Assembly (NCBI GenBank): GCA_030425425.1
Contig: JAUIAO010000012.1
Span: forward strand, 1 to 64,000
Direction: 5' to 3'
Length of the DNA stretch: 64,000 nucleotides
Source of the DNA: Bacteroidia bacterium
Lineage (GTDB): Bacteria > Bacteroidota > Bacteroidia > Cytophagales > Cyclobacteriaceae
The notes beneath the pieces are model-generated. The model saw only the letters and a list, made by a program, of their open reading frames with translations. It was not told where the DNA came from and made no database searches. Shown here one piece after another: positions 40,601 through 49,196 of the stretch. Positions within the stretch are counted from its first letter, which is position 1; every line of letters begins with the position of its first letter. The position numbers and the translations under genes are program-made.

Positions 40601-42823
40601 TTAATTCATGCTGTTAGATAGTACCTCCATATCCTTATTCACAATGAAGTGTACTCTAGATTCTTCATTTTCATCTAAAGTTTGTAGGCCAGGAATTGTT
40701 GAACCGAAGATATTGATGCAGTCATCACTAACCCGATAAGCGATACTAGAGTAATAAGAGCTTCCAAAATCAAAAGTTTTAAAGTCGGTAATGTTTCCTG
40801 CATGATCGATTTTCATGGCGAATAATTTAGAGTCAGAATTACTAAGGCCCGCTCTATTGATCCTGCCATCCATTCCTTTGATTTCGTTATAATTACCCAT
40901 GATGATATATCCACTTTCTATTTTCACCACGCCAGTCAGATCGCCCTTGTAGGGAACTCTCTTCTGCCAAAGCAGATCTCCATACACACTATAGTTGGCC
41001 ATGATCAATTCTGTAGAGGCAGTAAAATCATTGACGAAATCATCTCCTTTATAGGTGACTAATAAAGTATTTGTTCTTTCGTTATAAGTCATGCTCCTGG
41101 GGTATTGATTGAGCATCAGCCTGCGACTGTGCGTAATCTGCCCTTTTTCATCCAGTAATAACAGATGATTGATATGTACATCCATGCTATCTGTTCCGTT
41201 CAATATCACAGCTAAGCCTCCTGAGATTGCCTGTATGGCACCAACTTGAGTTTTGATAAAGGATTCAACTGAGCTATCTGGTTGTAGCAAATATTCATTG
41301 AACCAGCCAACATTCTTTTCATTGGTGATGCCAGCCACATAGGCTTGTAGCAAACCTTTCTCTTCATTGGGATATACACCTCCTATAAATTGTGACCCAT
41401 CAAAGTTTTCAATTTGAAACAAACTGACCGGTGAGACTAACGAATCAGACATTGCTCCAGGATTTGCCATCATCGGGAACTCCATCTTATTGTATGTAAA
41501 TGTCTCCGTCAGACTGTCGGGTAAAAGCTTATTAAGTAAGATAGATTGAATGTTATCCACATAAGTGACTGCATCCTCAGAATTGTTTTGGCGTTCTTTA
41601 TTGACCATTTGTGTAATTCCGCTCAGTCCGCCGTAATGCGTATTAATGAATTCAGCATACTTATCCATTGAGTCTTGCTGGTTTCTTCTGCTCACATCAG
41701 CCAGCACACTATCAGCATCTTTAATATGATTAATCATTTCTCCGTAGAGATATAATTTCCGGTCTACATCTACCACAGTAGCAGTGTCCAGAGTTTGACT
41801 CAATTGTCCTTGATAAATTAGGTCATGTTTTTTCTCCTTGTAAAGAAATATCGGCTCTATTACTGAGTTTAGGTCGTATTTGCGCAGGTTAAAAAGAATT
41901 TCTTTGGAGACTTTGAGCGGCTCAAAATCTTCCCGAATAAAATCCGGAATGGCCTGTTCAATGCGTTTATTAAGTCTTATGTTTTCGGCAGCCAGATCAC
42001 GACGCAGCTTGTCAATTTCAGCATTGATGGTACTTCGGGTTTCTGTGACCCACGAGGTATAATCCCATAAGGTGATTTCATTCTGTAAGAAATTAATCTT
42101 GGATTCCATTCCATCCAGTCTGTAGACTTTTACTGGCTGCACGACAATTTTCTGACTATAGCCAATATCGAGACTATCTTTTGCAGACAAGTATTCGTCC
42201 CAATATTGCAGGCATAACTGATACTCTTTATCGATTTCTGTAAATTTTTGATCTACGGCATTGTCATATAGCAAGTACAAGTCTTTATAAGTAGGATAGG
42301 TGCCCAGTACTTCCATGAAGAGTTTGTGAGCACGATCATAATGACTAAAGCTTTGCGTAAACTTTTCATAAATCAAAGGCATGTGTTCTATATAGTCATT
42401 GAGCATTACCTTGCTAGATGCAATGAAACTACTGATAGTATCAAACTCTACTTCCAGGCGACCTTTATCATCTTTGGTTCCAAAGTTGAAATAGTGTTCT
42501 TCATTTTTTCTTACATCCCGCTCATCAATGAATTTTTCTGCCAGATTGAGACCTTCCAGAGCTTTTTTTGCATTCCCAAGTTTATAAGCGTAATCTTTGA
42601 TCGGATCACTATTTTCAAATCTTTCTTGATAGATCACAGCCATCTGAAGGTAGATGCTACCATTTTCAGGGTCTTCATAGAGGTATAGTCTCAGCTGAGA
42701 CAGTGCACCACTTTGTGGTAATGCTAATATGCTTGGTAAGACATCTTCATATTTCTCCAGTTTCTGTGAGAAGGACTGTAAGGAAATACTTACCAAAACG
42801 ATGATGAAAAGTAATTTCTTCAT
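40601..42823 (-). CDS. Exported helical-repeat/beta-propeller protein of unknown family (740 aa)
   Basis: A signal peptide (about 1-19, ending SLQSFSQ) precedes a mostly helical region (about 30-400) with TPR-like stretches and a coiled coil (DKLRRDLAAENIRLNKRIEQ). The C-terminal part (about 430-735) reads as beta strands with propeller-like repeats (LLLDEKGQITHSRRLML, then LFAMKIDHAGNITDFKTFDF). It is the last gene of the CHAT-OmpA operon, 11 bases after the OmpA gene. I do not recognise the family. The operon suggests a periplasmic or outer-membrane partner of the CHAT protease. Confidence 0.8.
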   Translation of the reverse strand: MKKLLFIIVLVSISLQSFSQKLEKYEDVLPSILALPQSGALSQLRLYLYEDPENGSIYLQMAVIYQERFENSDPIKDYAYKLGNAKKALEGLNLAEKFIDERDVRKNEEHYFNFGTKDDKGRLEVEFDTISSFIASSKVMLNDYIEHMPLIYEKFTQSFSHYDRAHKLFMEVLGTYPTYKDLYLLYDNAVDQKFTEIDKEYQLCLQYWDEYLSAKDSLDIGYSQKIVVQPVKVYRLDGMESKINFLQNEITLWDYTSWVTETRSTINAEIDKLRRDLAAENIRLNKRIEQAIPDFIREDFEPLKVSKEILFNLRKYDLNSVIEPIFLYKEKKHDLIYQGQLSQTLDTATVVDVDRKLYLYGEMINHIKDADSVLADVSRRNQQDSMDKYAEFINTHYGGLSGITQMVNKERQNNSEDAVTYVDNIQSILLNKLLPDSLTETFTYNKMEFPMMANPGAMSDSLVSPVSLFQIENFDGSQFIGGVYPNEEKGLLQAYVAGITNEKNVGWFNEYLLQPDSSVESFIKTQVGAIQAISGGLAVILNGTDSMDVHINHLLLLDEKGQITHSRRLMLNQYPRSMTYNERTNTLLVTYKGDDFVNDFTASTELIMANYSVYGDLLWQKRVPYKGDLTGVVKIESGYIIMGNYNEIKGMDGRINRAGLSNSDSKLFAMKIDHAGNITDFKTFDFGSSYYSSIAYRVSDDCINIFGSTIPGLQTLDENEESRVHFIVNKDMEVLSNSMN

Positions 42824-42834
42824 GAGATCAATAT

Positions 42835-44982
42835 TTAGATATCCAATATTTTAAGAACTACACGTCTGTTCAGGGCCTTGTTTTCCTCCGTATCGTTGGG
42901 AACAATCGGCTGACTTTCACCATACCCTTTCGCTGTAAAGCGATTGGCTGGTATTTTTTGTTCGATCAGAAATTTCTCAACGCTCTCGGCTCTTCGATTT
43001 GAAAGTGCCACATTGTAAGCGGCAGAGCCCACATCATCTGTATGTGCTGCTATCTCTACCTTCAGACTTTCGTTTTGCTTTAGCAGTCCTACTACGCGCT
43101 GAAGCTCAGCAAATGAAATCTCATTGAGTTGATCGGAATTAGATTCGAATAGTATTTCTTTCAAGGTAAGATTTGCCCCGATTAAAAGAGGTTGCAATTT
43201 CATATCCAGGTTGGGAGTGCCACTATCTGCAGAGACAGATACTCCACCCATTTGGTTAGTAGCATCGGCTGAGGTAATGATGGTTTCCTCTGCTTGTACA
43301 TCAATGACTGTACTGTTAAACGCATATCCCTGGTCACTGGTAGCTTCTATTTCATATCGGTCACCTACTCTAAGAGCTACAGTTTCATTGCCACTTACTT
43401 CTATTACTTCGTCACGATTTCGATTGCGAATCCTCACTCTGGACCTCACTTTACCATTGTTTACCAGGTCCTCTACATTGATCTGTAAGTCACGCTTGTG
43501 GGGGAGCATTTCCACATCTCTTATAAACTCCGGATAGACTACAAGTCCCGTTACATCCAGAGTAAATACCTTGCTGTCAAAATGTTCTTTATCCACAATG
43601 ATTTCATACACTTTTCCGAGTGGAAGATTTAGGGTAATCCTCCCAGTGGCATTATTTTCCAATTGCTGCAAGAATGTCGTTCCGCCACTCTCTTTGACCT
43701 TTATACTCGCCGCAATAGGTTCAAACAAATCACCGTCATAAATATTCAGATTGAGATTGGCTACATTATATAGCTGAATATCCTGTTCTATTTCTTTGTA
43801 TTCTTTCTCATTACTAAGATCGAAAAACAGCGATTTAGAGGTGTATCCATCTTTTTTGATTTCGATGTTATAATTGCCACCTACGGCCAATACCACAGTA
43901 TATCTACCATCATTTGGGTTGTTGGAGATGCTCATAATCTCACCAGACGTGAAAGCATCTGAAACTACAATGTCAGCAGCAATTCCATCATTGGAATTAC
44001 CATCTGTGATGTAACCTTGTATGACCACATTGCTGAACTGCCTGAGCTGAGGAGGAATTTCTACAGAATAGATTTCACTGGCATCATATACATAGTAAAG
44101 CAAGTCTCCCTGTGCCGAAATTGACGAAAATTGATCAGCTTTATCCGTGTTTACAAACTCAAGCGCTACGGGAGATTTCCAATCACCGATTTCTGTTAGT
44201 TGTGTTTGATAAAGATCAAAATCTCCTTGACCACCAAGTCTGTTAGAAGCAAAAATCAAAGTCTTATTATCGGCCATGATCCTCGGAGCTTTTTCGCAAT
44301 CCTGATTGATCGGATATGGCAGCTTTTCTGGGATTCCCCAGGTTCCATCTGATTGTTTCCTGGCCATGTAAATGCTAAAACATGCTTTGTTTTCCCACAT
44401 TTTTGCAAGATCCTTATCCTGAAGTTCGCCCATTTTCTGTCTAACGAAATAGAGTGTTTTCCCATCAGCAGAGATTGATGGGAATCCCTCATAACCTCTG
44501 GAATTGATGGGTTCTCCAAGGTTTACCGGGTCGGTCCAGCTTTCACCATCCCTCACACTGTAATAAATGTCTTCACTACCAAGGCCACCTGTGAAAGATG
44601 CAAAAAAGAAAAGAGTATTTCCGTCAAATGTAATGCTTGGTCCCCCGATCAGGTCAGTACTATCGCCAAAGTTGTTGATGGCATCTATTGGTGTAGGTTC
44701 GGTCCATTTTCCGTTTACCAGACGGCTGTCAAATAGCTCGTATCTTCCCCGTCTGTTAGATTCCAGAATCATGGTACGACCATCTGCTGAGATTGATGGT
44801 GCGTATTCGACTTTAGGGCTGTTTAACTCAGGAATGGCCTTGGCAGTAGATCGGTAATAGCGTATAGTATCACCGTATGTCCTTAAAGTATCTGTGGTGC
44901 CTTCTACTACTGCAAATTGTGCGTTAACGGCGAAGGACATAATTAGAAAAAACGTCCAGAGAAAATTCTTCATTTTCAGCAT
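42835..44982 (-). CDS. PD40/carboxypeptidase-regulatory-like/OmpA protein
   Basis: A 715-residue exported protein. After a signal peptide (ending FAVNAQ) come PD40-type beta-propeller repeats (about 45-310; APSISADGRTMILESNRRG, FPSISADGKTLYFVRQ, APRIMADNKTLIFASNR). Next are one or two CarboxypepD_reg-like beta-sandwiches (about 330-480), and finally an OmpA domain (about 600-715; TLKEILFESNSDQLNE, then AAHTDDVGSAAYNVALSNRRA) that should bind peptidoglycan. The order resembles the type IX secretion component PorE but lacks its TPR part and lipobox. A second ATG at 44973 is an equally good start. It lies between the CHAT and 740-residue genes in one operon. Confidence 0.88.
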   Translation of the reverse strand: MLKMKNFLWTFFLIMSFAVNAQFAVVEGTTDTLRTYGDTIRYYRSTAKAIPELNSPKVEYAPSISADGRTMILESNRRGRYELFDSRLVNGKWTEPTPIDAINNFGDSTDLIGGPSITFDGNTLFFFASFTGGLGSEDIYYSVRDGESWTDPVNLGEPINSRGYEGFPSISADGKTLYFVRQKMGELQDKDLAKMWENKACFSIYMARKQSDGTWGIPEKLPYPINQDCEKAPRIMADNKTLIFASNRLGGQGDFDLYQTQLTEIGDWKSPVALEFVNTDKADQFSSISAQGDLLYYVYDASEIYSVEIPPQLRQFSNVVIQGYITDGNSNDGIAADIVVSDAFTSGEIMSISNNPNDGRYTVVLAVGGNYNIEIKKDGYTSKSLFFDLSNEKEYKEIEQDIQLYNVANLNLNIYDGDLFEPIAASIKVKESGGTTFLQQLENNATGRITLNLPLGKVYEIIVDKEHFDSKVFTLDVTGLVVYPEFIRDVEMLPHKRDLQINVEDLVNNGKVRSRVRIRNRNRDEVIEVSGNETVALRVGDRYEIEATSDQGYAFNSTVIDVQAEETIITSADATNQMGGVSVSADSGTPNLDMKLQPLLIGANLTLKEILFESNSDQLNEISFAELQRVVGLLKQNESLKVEIAAHTDDVGSAAYNVALSNRRAESVEKFLIEQKIPANRFTAKGYGESQPIVPNDTEENKALNRRVVLKILDI

Positions 44983-44999
44983 GTCTTTAAATAGTCGTT

Positions 45000-47900
45000 T
45001 TATTTACCGAGCATTACAAAAGCACCCCAATAGTATGGGTCTTTAAACTCACTTCGTACTTTGGCAATAGCCTCGTTGAAGGCATCAAGTCGATTCATGC
45101 CATCAAACCAATTTTTATAAAAATTACTCATGAGCATCTGTGTGGTGGCGTCATTCACTTTCCACAAACTCATGATCAGATTTCCAGCTCCGGCTACCAA
45201 AAAAGATCTTTGAAGGCCATAGACCCCTTCTCCATTTTTAACTTCACCCAGTCCCGTTTCGCAGGCAGACATCACCACCAGGTCTGTCTCATCCAAATTT
45301 AAATTCATGGCTTCATAAGCAGTCAAAATACCATCTTCGTCACCAGATATTTCTTCGCCTTTTATGGTGTTTTGTGCTCCTGCGAGTAGCAGACCAGACC
45401 TGAACAATGGATTGAAGCGGCCATTTCTGCTATCTATTCCCACTTCATCATTTTCTGATTTAAGGTCTTCCAGAAAAAATCCATGAGTTGCAACATGTAG
45501 AATTTTAGGGTTTACCAGTTTTTTAACCTGATCTTCAGAAGCGTTTTGCATGGTATATTTATTCACTTTCCAGCTACCACCCTGTAGGATTTGCTCAATG
45601 TTGTTCACTTCTTCCAAAGTACCTGGCAGCTCAGAAATATCTCCACCAAATCCAGCTCTCATATCATTTTCATCAAATAAGGACCCACCTTCTTTTTTGG
45701 GTTGTGCATCCATATCAAATGCCGGAAATCCAAACATTTCAGCATTGTTGTTTTCTTGCTGCTTAGGTTCGTCTTCTACAAGCTCTCGGGTATTACTTAG
45801 CAAACGTACCTTGTATTTATCCACCATATACTTTTTCTGGTTCGCATCGAAAAGAGTAGATACATTCACTTTATTGATCACTCCATCAGAGGACAGGTAA
45901 AGTGTTTCAGTGTTGTCAGGGATAGCTTCGTCTATCAATTTCCAAAAAAGTGGGTACGACTTGGCATCTTCCAGCTTGTAGACAATCAGGTTTTTATAAG
46001 TCTTAAAACCCTTGCTTTCCATTCTTAAACCATTTGGGTTGACCACCATTTCTGGTTTTTCCATCTCAGGGCTTAGCAACAAGGCAACGTATAGTACTGA
46101 ATCGGTTTTCATTTTCTTCTTCACCCGAATCATTTCCAATGCCGTTTCGTTCGGACCGAGCTTGGATTTTACATCCTGCCAATTGATTTCTTGTTTTTCA
46201 AATTCACCAGCAAATGCTGTGGATTTCAATGAGAGTTGCTTTTCCAAATCATTCGCTTCCGATTCCAGCTGTTGTATGTTTAGGCCACTTCTTTCCAGTT
46301 CTTCTTTGGTCATTGCGTAAGCCTTCACAATGTTTTCCTTCAGAGTAGTCCAGCTACGGAAAAGGTCTACAAGTTCCTGATCGCCACTGGAAAGTATTCT
46401 GTTTTTGACTTTGTTCGAGGCATTTAGCAAAAGCGCCTTGGTAGCTAGCTGTAAATCATAAATGCTTCCTAGCAGCACCTGACGATCTTCGGCCGTACCT
46501 TTATTCAGTAGATTAAAATCAATGACATAATCCATGTAGCTATCAAAAACCGGCTTGATCCTGGAGTAAAATGCACTTTTTTCGCTTTCACTGAGTGCCG
46601 GGAAATAATCTCGGATAGTTTGCAAATATTTATTGATCACCTCCTGATAGATTGGGCGCGCTCCTTCAAAATCCCCGGTTTTGTGCTTGATTGATGCCAA
46701 ACCGTACAATGAAAATGCATAGTCAGGGTGGTTTTCTCCAAGGAGGTTTTTACGGATATCCACTACTTTTTGGAAATGAACCAGAGCTTCTTCGTAGTTC
46801 TCCATTTCCTGCTCCAATGTGCCCAGATTATAGAGTGTGCTTGCGTAAGAAGGATGATTTTCTCCATAAACCTCACGCTCGATTTCTAATGCAGAATTGT
46901 ACAATTCTCGAGCGCGATCATATTGTTCTTCTTCTTCGTAGATGGAAGCAAGATTGTGGAGAGTTTTAGAATAGAGCGGGTGATTTTTCCCCAGAATCTC
47001 CTCGTCGATTACCAATGCCTCTTCTAATAGCTCTTTCGCTTTGGCATAATTATCTTCCATCAAGTAGAGTGTAGCGAGGTTTTCCAATGCTGTAGCATAA
47101 TCAGGGTTGTATTTGCCTATCTGACTTTCGTAAATGCGCATGGCATCAACGAATAGTGGTCTTGCCACTTCGATGTTGCCCATTTTCTGATAAAGCAGCG
47201 CCATGTTGTTGATTACTGCAGCGTAAAAAATGTGATCCGTGCCGTATTCGTTTTCATATACAGACTTAGCTTCCTTGTATAATTTCTCAGCTTCTACATA
47301 CTCGGCAATTTGTTTTTTCACCGCTGCAAGATTGGAAAGTGTATAAGCAATCGAGGCTTTTTCCTCAGGAAAGCTGCTTTCCTTTATTTGCCGGATTTCC
47401 AGCAGTACTCTTTCTGCTTCAGTATATCGGGCGGTATTTAGATACAGTAAAGCAAGATTTTCGTAAGTGGTCAGATAGTCTTTGTTGTCTGCACCGAATT
47501 GTTTCCTTTTGATATCCTCCGCGATCTTGAGATAATACTCTGCCGTGTAATAGTTTCCTTGAAGCTGTAAAAGGTTAGAATAATTAGATGCTACAGTAGC
47601 ATACTCAGGGTGATTTTCACCGTATACGCTCCTGAAAACCGGCAGAATATCCAGGTAAAGTTTTTCTGCTTCCTGATATTTCCCCAATTGGGCGTAAACA
47701 TCAGCTAGTGTGTTTCGCACAAATGCAGTTTGTATGGCTACTCCACCAAATTGATCCAACGCCTGATCAAGCGCTTTTTCTGAAATTTTGCGGGCTTCTT
47801 CGAAACGAGCGTCAGTACTCAGCACTTTTGCTTTTTGATTGTGTAAGGCATACAAACGGTTGTTCATTTGCTCATTTTCTGCGAGCACTATTGCTTTGTC

Positions 47901-49034
47901 GATGATTTCTGTAGCACTAGTCAGATCACCTTCAGATAAGTAAATATTACTTAGTCCCTCTTGTGCGATGGTCAACGTGGCGTCTTCAGAGATATTTTCA
48001 CCTTCATAAATCTTGGTTACTTCTTCAAACTTTTCTTTAGCTTCTGATTTTTCACCTTTCCTCAAAAGTAGATTGGCATAGTTGGTTGCCATCTTGGTAA
48101 AAGCTTCTGGTTTCTCCTCTTTCAGAGATTCATTATCACCTATAAGACTGGCCAGTAGTTCTGTTGCACCATTAAAATCGCCAGTTTTTTGTAGTTCGAT
48201 ACTCAGATTATTTTGGGCAATAGATAAATCTTCTGATGCTGTTTCCCCTAGCTGTTGATAATTCTCGATGGCAACTTGATATTTCTGAACTGCCTCTTGA
48301 AATTTCCCAAGAAGGTCCAGCACATCTCCACTTTTTACCAGAATACCACCATATTCAAGGTTTGGAGCATCATATGCATAATAGTCTTCCAGCTCATTTA
48401 AGTAGGAGATCGCCTCCTGGTACTTTCCATTTTCAATGAGATACAAGCTGTAGTTGTAAATAATGCTGTAATAATTATCACCTACCTGCTCATATGTAGT
48501 CAATGCATCGAGTGATTTTTTGAAAAGCGCTTGTGCTTCCTCATCATTTTTCAATTGAAATTTGGCAACTGCCAAATTACCTTCCAGGATCGCTAAGTCG
48601 TATGATCCATCACTTTCAAAATTCCGTGTGATTTCCAGTGCTTTAATAAGTAGAGGCTCTGCAGCTTCGTATTCACTCCGCGAGGTGCGCATAATGGCCA
48701 GATTTTGCAGTGCAGTGGCAAAGTTCAGATCCTGATTCATGCCAAGGCCATCTAGCATTTCGATTTCTTCTTTCGCATAATTGATAGCTGCAGCATCTTC
48801 CTGAAGATCGAAACAAACCATGGACAGCTGTCGCAAAATCACAGACTGATTTTTTGAAGGTTCGGACTGTTCTGCTTTGATAAGGGCTAAAGCACGAGAT
48901 GCGGCGATCTTCGCTTCTTGAGACTGGTAGTTATTGTAGTATTCTACCGACTGCTGGTACAGCTCAGCCCATGTCTGTGCAGAAACCTCCGCAGATAAAA
49001 ATGTGATGCAGAGTATTGCAAAAATCTTTCTCAA
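45000..49034 (-). CDS. Exported TPR-CHAT protease (1344 aa)
   Basis: A signal peptide (about 1-20, ending EVSAQ) is followed by some twenty tetratricopeptide repeats to about residue 830. The later ones have the 42-residue kinesin-light-chain rhythm (GENHPEYATVASNYSNLL, GKNHPLYSKTLHNLASIY, GENHPSYASTLYNLGTL). A helical linker comes next, then a CHAT caspase-like domain (about 1000-1344) with the expected catalytic dyad His1184 (HVATHGFF) and Cys1258 (MSACETGLG). The start is TTG at 49034; no ATG occurs before residue 70, and only this start gives a signal peptide. It is first in a three-gene operon with PD40-OmpA (17 bases) and a 740-residue protein. Substrates are unknown. Confidence 0.92.
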   Translation of the reverse strand: MRKIFAILCITFLSAEVSAQTWAELYQQSVEYYNNYQSQEAKIAASRALALIKAEQSEPSKNQSVILRQLSMVCFDLQEDAAAINYAKEEIEMLDGLGMNQDLNFATALQNLAIMRTSRSEYEAAEPLLIKALEITRNFESDGSYDLAILEGNLAVAKFQLKNDEEAQALFKKSLDALTTYEQVGDNYYSIIYNYSLYLIENGKYQEAISYLNELEDYYAYDAPNLEYGGILVKSGDVLDLLGKFQEAVQKYQVAIENYQQLGETASEDLSIAQNNLSIELQKTGDFNGATELLASLIGDNESLKEEKPEAFTKMATNYANLLLRKGEKSEAKEKFEEVTKIYEGENISEDATLTIAQEGLSNIYLSEGDLTSATEIIDKAIVLAENEQMNNRLYALHNQKAKVLSTDARFEEARKISEKALDQALDQFGGVAIQTAFVRNTLADVYAQLGKYQEAEKLYLDILPVFRSVYGENHPEYATVASNYSNLLQLQGNYYTAEYYLKIAEDIKRKQFGADNKDYLTTYENLALLYLNTARYTEAERVLLEIRQIKESSFPEEKASIAYTLSNLAAVKKQIAEYVEAEKLYKEAKSVYENEYGTDHIFYAAVINNMALLYQKMGNIEVARPLFVDAMRIYESQIGKYNPDYATALENLATLYLMEDNYAKAKELLEEALVIDEEILGKNHPLYSKTLHNLASIYEEEEQYDRARELYNSALEIEREVYGENHPSYASTLYNLGTLEQEMENYEEALVHFQKVVDIRKNLLGENHPDYAFSLYGLASIKHKTGDFEGARPIYQEVINKYLQTIRDYFPALSESEKSAFYSRIKPVFDSYMDYVIDFNLLNKGTAEDRQVLLGSIYDLQLATKALLLNASNKVKNRILSSGDQELVDLFRSWTTLKENIVKAYAMTKEELERSGLNIQQLESEANDLEKQLSLKSTAFAGEFEKQEINWQDVKSKLGPNETALEMIRVKKKMKTDSVLYVALLLSPEMEKPEMVVNPNGLRMESKGFKTYKNLIVYKLEDAKSYPLFWKLIDEAIPDNTETLYLSSDGVINKVNVSTLFDANQKKYMVDKYKVRLLSNTRELVEDEPKQQENNNAEMFGFPAFDMDAQPKKEGGSLFDENDMRAGFGGDISELPGTLEEVNNIEQILQGGSWKVNKYTMQNASEDQVKKLVNPKILHVATHGFFLEDLKSENDEVGIDSRNGRFNPLFRSGLLLAGAQNTIKGEEISGDEDGILTAYEAMNLNLDETDLVVMSACETGLGEVKNGEGVYGLQRSFLVAGAGNLIMSLWKVNDATTQMLMSNFYKNWFDGMNRLDAFNEAIAKVRSEFKDPYYWGAFVMLGK

Positions 49035-49196
49035 ATCTATCAGGTAAGTTGGTTGAAAGCATGAAGTTAAAAAAGTAGAAGCAGTATGTGAAGATATGAA
49101 TCGTTCTTTACGTTAAAATACCTCTTTTGGGGTATGAAATAGAACATTCCAGTAATGATTGTTATTAATGTCTAATGATGTATCAATGATTTTGTA
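49035..49196. other. Non-coding region upstream of the CHAT operon
   Basis: It must hold the operon promoter, but no clean TAnnTTTG box is visible on the minus strand. The GMC oxidoreductase gene ends at its far side on the same strand, so read-through from that gene is also possible. Confidence 0.4.

Noticed and set aside
45000-49034. TPR-CHAT protein as a type III-E CRISPR-associated protease (Csx29-like)
   Set aside because: No CRISPR array, gRAMP effector or adaptation genes are present, and the protein has a signal peptide, so it cannot work with a cytoplasmic effector.
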